In this document: positions 54,969 to 64,000 of the stretch, piece after piece
Layout: each line of letters starts with the position of its first letter
How positions within the stretch are numbered: the first letter of the stretch is position 1
From: Thalassia testudinum
Taxonomy: Eukaryota > Streptophyta > Magnoliopsida > Alismatales > Hydrocharitaceae
NCBI GenBank assembly: GCA_037157565.1
Contig: JAZHRO010000003.1
Coordinates: 46,079,001-46,143,000 of the forward strand
Length of the DNA: 64,000 nucleotides
Direction: 5' to 3'
The notes under the pieces: generated by a model
What the model saw: the letters and a program-made list of their open reading frames with translations, nothing else
Databases searched by the model: none
What the model was told of the DNA's origin: nothing
Program-made: the position numbers and the translations under genes

Positions 54969-57068
54969 TGAGGGTTGGAGAATATCCTGTGGATCGCAAC
55001 TAAATACTAGAGGGGAGGGGTGAATAGTATTGCTTTAAAAAATATGAATCAGATTAAAAAATAAAACAACAGAGATTCATGCATAGAGTACACCTGATTT
55101 GTAGTGGAAACCCAATTCGGGTAAAAACCACTACCTAAGCCTCCTAGCTTAGGATTTTTCGAACTAGTACAAGCTAGTCAATCCACTATTTGCACCACTT
55201 GAATGAGGGTGGCACAACCTCTTACAAACCCTTCTCTTTTATCATGAAGAGAAGTAAAATCAACAACCACGGGTCTTCCAAACAGGCTTGGGATCCGTAA
55301 ATCAAAACAACAAAATAGTATAACAAGAATATTAATTAGGGCGTGCTTCGCGTGTTAAAATCATGGTTTGGAGGACCCGTCATCGTACCTCGCAAAATGC
55401 ATTTATTAGATACAATTTATAATCGAGACTCAAAAAGTGTGTCCCGTGTCGAACACGGGGAGGCGAACGTTTGGTTTTATAAAAATCCATGTTTCACTTT
55501 ATTTCTTTTTGTCATTTTTATCTTTTCTAATTTTTTTGGTATTTTTATTGGGCAAGAGATTAGGTCGATGAAAAGTTTATCTACTTGCAAAAATATAAGA
55601 GAGAGGGAGAGAGAGAGAGAGAGAAACAATCATCTATTTATAAAGAATTGTTTGTTACAACTACGAAAGCGGAAAATCTATACTACGAAAGCGAAAAAGA
55701 TAGAAAGAGGTGAGAGAAATCCCCCTCGACAGTGGCTCAGAGGATGACTCACTCTGACGTCGCCTAGAGGAAGGTGGTGAGGAGCGGGATGAATGGGGAC
55801 AGAGCTAGAGGATGGAGGGCACTCCCCAACCAATGTGCTAAGTCGTTGAATGCGTCGAGCAGACGTCTTATGGCATATAGTGGAGGAAGCTTCTCAGCCA
55901 TTGGATCAAGATCCAACGGTTGGGAATGAAGGTCGCAGATGATGGAGAAATGGGAGAGGGTGTTGCTAGACGATATTAGGCAGCCTGGATGGCGCCATCT
56001 TGGCCGTCCATTCTTTTTTTCGTTGCAGGGGGTGCCACGATGCTCAGATCAAGATGATTCCTACATTGCTGGACTGCGATCATTGCTCCGGATCCATCCG
56101 TATGATTGGATTTTTCATCTGAAGCCTATATGGATGTCACATTGCCCCCTAGCTGTTGATCTTCCTTGGACTTCATATGATGCTACGGGACTCCAATCTA
56201 GACGATTTTGGAGGCATTAGACTCCGATCGTTGTCCTGATTAGATCCATACGGTTCGATCGTCCATCCAAGGCCCTAAAATAAGTCTTCTCTCCTGACCA
56301 TAAAAAGGACCTAATTAACCTAAAATGTATACAACTACTCTAAATGTAGAATGATGCATGCTATGCGATATTTATAACATGAAATGCAAATCTAAGCCTA
56401 GGAACATGCATGAATAGGAATTTTAACCTAAATAGATGTGTCTACATCAAATATGAATTCTATGGAACCTCAATAAATGATCAAATTGATTTTTCGCACA
56501 GGTTCGAGGTGTCGTACTTTCGAAGAATGTCAAGAATAGGGTGTGAAAGCCTTTTGCAATAAGTATGAGAAGATCTATTTTTGAATGGTGTTTCTCTTAA
56601 ATGTTGTGTAGGAATGGGCTGTGTGTGACCTTTATTTATACAAAAAAAATTTGCTTGAATAGGAAACAAAATTGGTTGATCAAAAAGTACTTTGGTCGAT
56701 CAATTAAGGATGTTGGTCGATCACTTGGTCGATCAATTAGCTTGTTTGGTCAATCAAGAGGATTTTTCTCAACTTCCTAAAATGAACTATTTTGATCGGT
56801 CAAATAAGTAGGTTGGTCGATCAATTAATAAGTTTGGTCGATCAATAACCCTAAAATTAGGTTTTGAAAGGATACGCAAAAAAAATCATTTTTGAGTTTT
56901 ATTTGAGGTTCCTTACAATAAAGTCCTAGACTCAAATAATTGAAAAAGACGCACATCAACAACTATTTGAACTTGTGTCTTGAACAGAGGCTTCAATCCA
57001 AGATAGTTCTGAAATGTCAGTCTTAGAAATAAACATAATTTTGGTGCATCAAAATAGAGGTGCTTACA
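54969..57068 (-). repeat. 5' LTR of the SIRE element, interrupted by a solo LTR
   Basis: TGAGGGTTGG to GTGCTTACA, as at 33094-34078. The 1117-bp insertion at 55333-56449 accounts for its extra length. TTGGTCGATCAA motifs recur at 56680-56850. Confidence 0.93.
55333..56449 (-). mobile_element. Solo LTR related to F, minus strand, in the SIRE 5' LTR
   Basis: The empty site is visible in the other SIRE LTR (33445-33460). The perfect duplication AATAT flanks the segment (55328-55332 and 56450-56454). On the minus strand it starts TGATGTAGACACA as F does and ends ...AATTA (CA changed to TA). The box CCTCCCCGTGTTCGACAC is present (55463-55441). At 1117 bp it is shorter than the F LTR. An A-box-like TAGCACATTGG is at 55840-55830, but I see no matching B box. 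Confidence 0.9.
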
Positions 57069-57126
57069 CCAACGGCCGAGAAGCTACCTCCACCTCGCTG
57101 TGGAAATTCAAGAACTCCACACAAAG

Positions 57127-57196
57127 GCCCTCGTGGCGCATTGGTGGAGATGCCCACTCTCAAAGAGAGGGTGTATGTTCAAATCCCCACGACCCC
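57127..57196 (+). other. tRNA-like segment with Pol III A and B boxes
   Basis: TGGCGCATTGG (57134-57144) fits the A box at 10 of 11 positions and TGTTCAAATCC (57176-57186) the B box at 9 of 11, spacing 31 bp. CTCTC and GAGAG form an anticodon-like stem between them. Confidence 0.4.
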
Positions 57197-57371
57197 CCTC
57201 AATGAGCAATTTGAAGCGGCAGCGCAGCAAGGCATGGCACAACAAGGCAGCAGGCGTGGCACAGTGCATGCCAATGCATGCGCACGCAGTAAGGTACGGG
57301 GAGCATGGGTGCGTAAGGCACACACCAGCAAGGGCGCGAGCGACGGGGGCACACCTTCAGCAACAGCTGCA

Positions 57372-57410
57372 GGGGTCTTTAGTGATGCTTGCAGTTGCTG
57401 CTAAAGACCC
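57372..57410 (+). repeat. TTTAGYGAC-type hairpin, LTR of A3/D
   Basis: GGGTCTTTAGTGATGC pairs with TTGCTGCTAAAGACCC, about 30 bp before the TATA box. Confidence 0.65.
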
Positions 57411-57913
57411 AAATTTGAATTTGAGCCCTCTCCTCATTTATAAAAAGGGTCCTACCCCTCCCATTTGTACCAAGGTTCCACCCACGAGATACCACCACCT
57501 TCTAGAGTTCCAAGTAAGGTCCCGAAGCCATCGAGCTGCCGACAGAAGCCCCTCCACCGTTGTGGCTGTCTCGACGCGTTCTTCTTCCTTATCTTAGTGT
57601 TGTTTTATTTTGTAGTGTAGTTCATGTCTTGATTTTGTTAGAGCATTCATCTACATTATGTTTGATTACACATTTGATAAGAAATTGTTGGCACATTGAT
57701 CTTATGATATGGTTCTCTAACCCTTTTCTCTCTCTCTATCTCTATCTCTCTTTCTCTCTCATTTTGTCAAATCGATTTTCAAGCATAGAAATGACATATT
57801 TACGTGACACAAAAGCGAGTATTTGATCTAATTATTGCCTCCCTATGTTCGACACTCAGACTCACCTCTGATTCTTTATTTAAAATTGATGTCGTAAGTG
57901 CACTACATTGAAC

Positions 57914-58375
57914 GGCTTTACGCAAATGCATCCAGCGGACGTCAATGTTGGCCTTAGGATTCATCATTCTGTTTCAAGATATTTCTCATACTGTGGTGCA
58001 AATTTGTGACTTCTGCTTTCTCCAGAAGATGCTAAGTTGGGTGGCCTGATTGTCAAACAACTTAAGTAGGTAGGGGTTTCACATAATTAGCTGCCTTCGA
58101 GACACGCTCCCCCTATCTCGCCATCCCAACATAACCAACTTTTGGATTAAGGACAACACAAAATTCGTGTTGTGGTTTGACTTTATTTTGGAGCATAGGT
58201 CCTTACGCTACCCAACTTAAGGACAGGCTTGTTTTGTTGTGTTGCAGGGTTCTTATTCCCAGTCCTTCCGACCACTCCCTAGTTTATGCTTGGAAGGAGG
58301 TCATTGAATCCCCTCTTGGAAGGACCATTAGACCATTCAAGGAGGTGTACGTTGAATTTTAATCCAATTGATCCC
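57914..58375 (+). other. Leader region of Athila element D
   Basis: About 460 bp between LTR end and gag ATG. No tRNA-Asp primer site is recognisable at the LTR end. TTGTTGTGTTGCAG at about 58232-58245 resembles a 3' splice site. Confidence 0.6.
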
Positions 58376-61300
58376 ATGGTTGATCAACCACCTCCTTTGC
58401 CTCAGAATCCGTAAGAGATGCTGCAAAGGCAGCTAGACCAAATGCAGCAAATGCAAGAATGGTTCCAGCGAATGCATGGTCAGGGTGCTCAGCCCTTAAA
58501 GGATTTTTATGATCCTTCAAATTACGGGGAACATCCCGGTGTCCAGATTCTAGCCGGTGATAGAAATCAAGCCCCAGGTGTTAAGTTTGATCAAAATTTC
58601 CATAGGCTTGGCTCTGAAGACCCATTTCAGCATTTGGAGGACTTGACAACTTTGGTCTAGACCACCAAAGCTCGAAATGTGGACAAGGAGCAGATGATTA
58701 AAAGGCTCTTTCCCCACTCTCTTAGGGATAAGGCCGCACATTGGTACTAGACTATTGGAAGGCCGATTGCAACTTGGAATGATCTTAATTTGGCTTTCCT
58801 AAAGAAATTCTTCCCAGTTGGGCATACCAATGCTTTGCGACGGGCAATTACTACTTTTGTCCAGTTTCCAGGTGAACCACTTCATGGTGCATGGGAGCGA
58901 TTCCAGGATTTATTGCGAAAGTGTCTACACCACGAGGTGCCGAAATGGCAACTTGTGCAGATCTTTTATCATGGGTTGATTGAGCAACTCAGTAACCACG
59001 TGGACGCTTCTTGCGAAGGCAATTTGCTCAACAAGGATGCAAATAGTACGCATGAATTGTTTGAGGAAATGAGTGAGAATTCCATCAATCATGCCTCCAT
59101 TAATACTTTTAACCAGTCTTAACAACCCATATTGAATGTTAATGAGGTCCATGACTCTCATTCATTCGATATGGAACTGATTTGTAATAAACTAGATAAA
59201 GTAGACCTGGTTACCAAAACAATGGTAGAGTTGATGGCTAAAACTCTGCAAATACTTCTCGATCCACTCAATCCTAGAACTGGAGATTCCATTCTTCATA
59301 AGCTCCTACTGGACGGGAGTTCGTGAATCAACTGGAACCGGCTTAACCTGCGAGCCAGCATTACTCGGAACCCCACAGGTTCCAAATTGGGGCCTTTAAT
59401 CCCAGTTTCTCTGATCCATCTCCTTCTTTCCCACCATCCTTGCCCTATGAGGATGTGTATCCTGTAAAGGAGAACATTAGGTCCAACCCATATTCTAACT
59501 CTTGTAATGCAGGTTGGAGGAACCACCCTAACTTCTCCTATAAAACTATGGGGCAGCAGAGCCAAATTTGACCCAGCAACTATGCACCGCAAAGACCAAT
59601 GGGTCAGGGTCATGTATACACTCAGCTACCCCTTAATCGAGTCAATCACCCAACCTGGAATGCCCGTTAACCTATAGGGCAGGCTGATTTGAATCGATAG
59701 ATGGTAGAGATGCAAGGATCCATGCTCCAGCTCATGCAACAAATGAAAACCTTGTTGGACAACTTGAAATCCAGGCTCATTCCTAATTCTCGTCAGCCTG
59801 GATCTTTGCCATCTCAACCCGTACCTAACCCTCTCAACATAAAGAATCAGGGCAATCGAGCCCAAGGGTATAGGAATCAAAGGGACCGACATGCACATGC
59901 TTAGGTGGTTGAGCAGGGTCCTTCTTCTTCTACTTCTTCATCCAATATGGGTTATTTGAAAAATCAAGCCCCTCTAATCTTTCCTAACCCTCCCCAAGAC
60001 CCAAACCCATATTCTTCTGTAAATTCTATTACCTTGAGGAGTGGACGACAAGCCCAGGACCCTAAATTACCCTCTTCTAGTCAATCACACCCTGGTGAGC
60101 CTAAGGAAGGAAAGGAGAACACTAAAGAGGAAATCAAGGCTCAGGAGCTCGATTCCAAAGATCTAACTCATGTTCCATTCCCTGAAGCCTTGCTTAAACC
60201 CAGGAAGAAGAAGTTTGTTGATAGTGAGGAGGAGCTCTTGAATATATTCAAGAATGTTGAAATCAATATCCCGCTCCTTAATGCTATTAAACACTTTTCG
60301 ACTTATGCTAAATTCTTAAAGGATTTATGTACTCAGAAGCGTAAGCTGAGGGAATCTACCCCGAGGAAGGTGATACTCTTTGAGTAGGCTAGTTCTGTTA
60401 TCCTGCATCACCTTCCTCAGAAAAAGAGAGATCCAGGTGCCCCTTTGATTTCATGTGTTATTGGGGATTACACTTTTGATAGGGCACCATTGGATCTAGG
60501 TGCATCCATTAACCTAATTCCGACTTCTCTTTAAGAAAAGTTTGGATTAGGTGAACTTAGACCGACCTTAGTAACGCTGCAATTAGCGGACCGTTCGATC
60601 ACAAACTCGAAAGGCATTATTAAGGATGTTATTGTCAAGGTTAAGGACTTCTACTTTCCTCTAGATTTCTGTGTCCTTGACATGGATGTACCTGAGGATT
60701 TAAGGAACACGCCCATCATTTTGGGGCATCTGTTCCTGGCTACTGTTAAGGCCAATATCAACTGTGAGAGTGGTAGTATGAAAATCACCTTTGGGGATAG
60801 AAAAATGAAACTTGATATTTTTAAGGCGATTAACAAATTTGAGGATTGTGGATATATTGAGGAGCTTGAGGATGGTGATCTGAATGTTGAGACTTGGATG
60901 GCTTTTAGCATCCTTGAGAATTCCTCCTGCACCAATGAACCCAATCGACAACCCTCTGTGGCAGATCCGCCACACCTTGAAGAGGTTATTGATTTTATTC
61001 ACTTCCAACCTCTTCCATTAGATCGTCCTGATGAATCTTCATCAGCATCCTCCTTACCCTCCATCCTAAAACCACCCCAACTTGAACTGAAACCATTGCC
61101 TAAGAGTCTGAAATATGAGTTTTAGGTTAAGAAAACACTCCTTGTGATTATAATTGCAAAACTGACTAAGAAGCAAGAGATGAAACTGATCAAGGTCCTA
61201 AAAGCACATAAGGAGGAAATTGGTTGGACCATCCATGACCTTAGGGGGATTAAGCCATCTTATTGTAATCATCAAATTTATATGGAAGATGGATCCCACC

Positions 61301-61907
61301 CTTCTTGCTAGATGCAGAGGAGAATGAACCCTAATATGCGAGAAGTGGTCAAAAAGGAAATCATTAAGTGGCTCGACGTAGGAATCATTTATCCAATCTT
61401 GGATAGTCCCTGGGTTAGTCCCATGCAAATTGTTCCTAAGAAAGCCAGGATTACTGTTGTGATTAACGAGAAAGGAGAATCTGTTACAACTCATTCAGCT
61501 TCCTCCTGGAGAGTTTGTATTGATTACAGGAAGCTAAACATAGCCATGAAAAAGGATCATTTCCCTCTACCGTTCATCGACCAAATCATTGAAAGATTAG
61601 CTGGACAAAAGTATTTTTATTTCTTGGACAGTTACTCAGGATACAATCAAGTCCCTATCCATCCCCAGGACCAAGAAAAGATGACTTTCACTTGTCCCTA
61701 TGGAACCATTGCATTCTATAGAATGCCATTCATTCCGTGCAATACACCTGCGACTTTTCGAAGGTGTATGCTAGCCATTTTCTCAGACATGGTGGGAGAG
61801 TTTATGGAAGTATTCATGGACGATTTCTCCATTTTTGGAGATTTGTTTGATTCTTGCCTAGCTAACCTTGAAGTGATCCTTAAGAGATGCATCAAAACAT
61901 GGTTGGT
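58376..61907 (+). pseudogene. gag-pol: Athila gag-protease-RT of element D, interrupted by an LTR
   Basis: ATG 58376 begins MVDQPPPLPQNP. Gag (to about 59320) includes LAFLKKFFPVGHTNALRR and KWQLVQIFYHGLIEQ, with stops at 58412 (TAA), 58658, 58748, 59120 and 59324. A frame change near 59300-59330 follows. The linker contains LRSGRQ (60035 region), typical before protease. Protease is the Athila type LDLGASINLIP (about 60490-60525). RT runs from about 61310 with FMDDF at 61813-61827 and stops at 61907, where an LTR begins. RNase H and integrase should lie beyond 64000. The frame from 59340 to 61907 is continuous apart from stops. Confidence 0.92.
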
Positions 61908-63740
61908 TGATGGGAACACCATCATGAGCCATAACTAGATCAATTTGATCTGATAAAGTCATTAAATGCTCCTACATAACCGCCAGAGAGCCCTAATTCA
62001 CTACAAATCCATTATGAGAGAAATATAGTAAAATAGGGGTAAAATTGCAGTTTTAATAGCATATCTCAATTGCAGTACACTCAGGTTTTCTCAAGGTTTA
62101 ATTAAGGGTCAAATGGTCTTAAGGGTCTAACAAGTGGGTTAGTACAGACAGAAAAGGGTTTTCGTGTGTTTTGAGAATTAAATGACTTCCGAAACCCTAA
62201 AAACAGACCTACTTAAATAAATGAGGTTTTGGTCAGGATAAAATTCACCTAAACCCTCTAAAATTCATATAATAATATGCTCTATGGTTTGGTACCTTCA
62301 ATTTGACCATTGGAACCCGTCTTGACCCAAAATAGAGTCTCAAACAGACATTTGCCCTACTTTGGGTTTTTGCATAAATTACCTAGCCAAACGAGGTCAA
62401 AATTTAAATCTAACTTCACCATTGGATTTCTTGGGTCAAAATTAGGTTTGTATCAAAATTTGGGCCCAATCTGAGATCATCTTAACCAAGTTTGCATTTT
62501 GGTCTAGTCAAACTCTTTCTATTTCATTTAGACCCTTAGATTTTGAATTCCTTGCAAATAGACCCCCATCTTTGTCGTCTTCTTCACAAATAGGTTCCTA
62601 CCGCCATGAAATCCTATTCCTACAACTCCGGCGACCTTCACATGGGAAGATCTCCCTGATTTCTTACTTAATCCCTTCCAAAATTGGAAGGGAGATTCCT
62701 TAAGGAGTTATCTCTCCATTGCACCCATCCTTAATCCCCAAAACCTTCTCAATCTCTCATGCAAACGCATGAGAGATTTGGGTATCATTGAGATTTCCAA
62801 ACTCGGGAGACATTCAAGCATCTCAAGCTCAAAACATCCTCCAAAGACCTATAAAAGATGCCCCAGATCAGATTGAAGATCCCAGACTCGATTTTGGCAG
62901 GAAAATCCCCAATTTCCTCTCTCCTATTTCAGTTGAATAGCTCCTCGAGCTCCGGCGACTCCTCCTGATCTTCCACATCATTCGACCATAATACCAGCGG
63001 TGGATTCTTCTTCCCTGCCATTCTCTGCGTTGCACCATACCAGTGGGCATCCTCAATTCTCCATCGTCATCGCCGTCCCCCTCTACCGGAGCGTCTTCTT
63101 CCCCAGCGCCGGCCTATCAATGCTGGTGCCATTCTCCCTCTTTCTTCCATTATATTAGGGCTAGCTTAGCATCTTTAGGTCCCTAGTTTAGTTTCCTATT
63201 CAAGGTCCCAAAAACAACCCTCGACACCATCGCAAATCTCCTTCGTCTCCACCTCCGGTGACATCACTGGAGAGGGTTTTTGCTTGCTTCACACACTCAA
63301 ACCCCTCACCAACCGGTCCAAAAGCTCTGCCACAACTCCACCATCAAGAGCCCTAACTTATCGCACTCCACCGTCCACTCAAAACACCCACTGAGTAACC
63401 CACCTGCACACAACCTACTCCGTCATCGACCGACCACCTCTGTGCACCAAACTCTACGAAACCACCGCTACCACATTCCGCAACCCTCGGTGACTCTCTT
63501 AAACATATTTAACAGGGTTGAGAGGCCGTATTTTGATTTTCAGGTGTTCACTTCTCTACTGTCATTGCCATAGCTTCTAGCGAAGCTTGAAGCATTCTCT
63601 AGCTACGCAAGTCCCAGGTACCATGCACAGGTCGTGTGGAGAAGTTCCAAGCAGGTCTCCAGGCTACAGTTCAGCGTCAACCCCTTAGTTGCACCTGCAA
63701 TTGACAGACACTTCACCCATAGCTGCACGGAGAAGAAAGA

Positions 63741-63794
63741 AGGGACTTTAGTCCCACCTCGGAAGCTGACAGATGTGTGACACAGCATAAATTG
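63741..63794 (+). promoter_or_regulatory. snRNA-type promoter module, copy 4
   Basis: GTCCCACCTCG at 63751-63761 is followed after exactly 25 bp by ATAAATTG at 63787. Confidence 0.5.
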
Positions 63795-63816
63795 ATTTTA
63801 TCATTCAGGCTTATCA

Positions 63817-64000
63817 CCTCAACTGAACACAGGGGGTGAGTTCCCTGCATGCCCCTCACATGCACCTTGCCCGTGACCCGTCCCCCATGGGCTTGGTGCT
63901 GATCCAATTACCCACCTAATCTAAGCACACCTCGCTCACCACCCACTGCAAGTGAGTCTGGTCCCGGGTATGCGTGTGTCCGTTAACCCGGTAACCTAAT
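63817..64000 (+). ncRNA. Candidate Pol III transcript encoded in the LTR, copy 4 (cut by window edge)
   Basis: No T4 run occurs before the window ends. Hairpin 63935-63956 pairs CTCAC with GTGAG, different bases from the other copies. Confidence 0.27.

Larger units (their letters stand above)
33094..57068 (-). mobile_element. SIRE/Maximus-type Copia element, minus strand, itself interrupted
   Basis: On the minus strand the order is 5' LTR (57068-54969), tRNA-Met type primer site (54966-54953), start of gag (about 54950-54696), an inserted block (54695-41181), rest of gag (41180-39990), protease-integrase-RT-RNase H (about 39970-36803), an extra ORF (35831-34389), polypurine tracts and the 3' LTR (34078-33094). 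Integrase before RT and the TGGTATCAGAGC primer site define Copia. The long 3' ORF and the AAAAAGGGGGAGA tract point to the SIRE/Maximus lineage. All coding parts are broken. Confidence 0.9.
57069..57913 (+). repeat. Subfamily-II Athila LTR, right part (continues from 33093)
   Basis: It begins CCAAC, the right target duplication of SIRE, and continues GGCCGAGAAGC as expected from sister LTRs. The tRNA-like segment, TTTAGYGAC hairpin, TATA box (TTTATAAAAAGGG near 57436) and the box CCTCCCTATGTTCGACAC at 57838 follow. The end is near TTGAAC at 57908-57913. Confidence 0.8.
61908..64000 (+). repeat. Subfamily-I Athila LTR inserted in the RT of D, runs off the window
   Basis: TGATGGGAACACCATCATGAG at its start matches the LTR at 22534, and the match continues to 64000 (equivalent to about 24580 there). 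Because the RT frame of D is cut precisely at the LTR terminus, this is an insertion rather than a deletion joint. TTGGT (61903-61907) is the predicted target duplication. Confidence 0.87.

Noticed and set aside
57060..57597. Overlapping ORFs of 114 and 165 codons
   Set aside because: They lie in LTR DNA over the tRNA-like segment and hairpin; not conserved as frames in sister LTRs.
61895..61915. Deletion fusing RT of D to an LTR
   Set aside because: The joint falls precisely on the LTR terminus, which fits insertion better than deletion.

Overview
The window is plant nuclear DNA made almost entirely of nested LTR retrotransposons. I see no host gene, rRNA gene, genuine tRNA gene or CRISPR array. 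The organism is an angiosperm: the families are the plant lineages Athila (Ty3/Gypsy, with a DLGAS protease and FMDDF reverse transcriptase), Tekay/Del chromovirus (Gypsy with a C-terminal chromodomain) and SIRE/Maximus (Copia with an extra ORF after pol and a tRNA-Met primer site). I cannot place the species.

Layout, left to right. 1-7563: 3' part of an Athila element (A1), with pol cut by in-frame stops, a non-coding 3' region and its 3' LTR. 7564-16967: a Tekay chromovirus without its 5' LTR; its 3' LTR carries a 2.4-kb solo LTR (13849-16274, TSD CGTGC). 16968-25388: a non-autonomous Athila-type element (A2) with a broken acidic ORF. 25389-32529: internal part of a second non-autonomous element (A3), interrupted by a Tekay solo LTR (27606-30304, TSD CCTAG). 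32530-33093 plus 57069-57913: one Athila LTR (subfamily II) split by a 24-kb minus-strand SIRE insertion (33094-57068). The SIRE gag is itself split by a deleted Athila element (E, 41181-53335) plus an abutting LTR (53328-54695). E's 3' LTR holds a young minus-strand non-autonomous element (F, 45077-52821) with a clean 597-codon ORF. The SIRE 5' LTR holds another solo LTR (55333-56449). 57914-61907: gag-pol of an autonomous Athila (D), ending where a further subfamily-I LTR (61908 to the window edge) sits inside its RT.

Two Athila subfamilies are present, and each pairs a gag-pol copy with a copy encoding an acidic protein unlike gag or pol (A1 with A2; D with A3 and F). The partners share LTR type and 3' non-coding structure, which suggests an autonomous/non-autonomous partnership. 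Nesting order agrees with LTR divergence: F about 0.9 percent by my count (16 differences in 1765 bp), the enclosing SIRE roughly 9 percent over its first 370 bp.

The most interesting signals are in the LTRs. Subfamily-I LTRs carry an snRNA-type upstream element (GTCCCACCTCG) exactly 25 bp before a TATA-like box in three of four copies, which is the Pol III U6 geometry. About 240 bp follow with no T4 run until a TTTT(T), and a hairpin in this segment keeps pairing while its bases change. Subfamily-II LTRs instead carry tRNA-like A and B boxes 31 bp apart in every copy examined. Both therefore look as if they contain RNA polymerase III promoter modules. Coding decay is dominated by in-frame stops, mostly TAG in Tekay, as expected from deamination of methylated cytosines.
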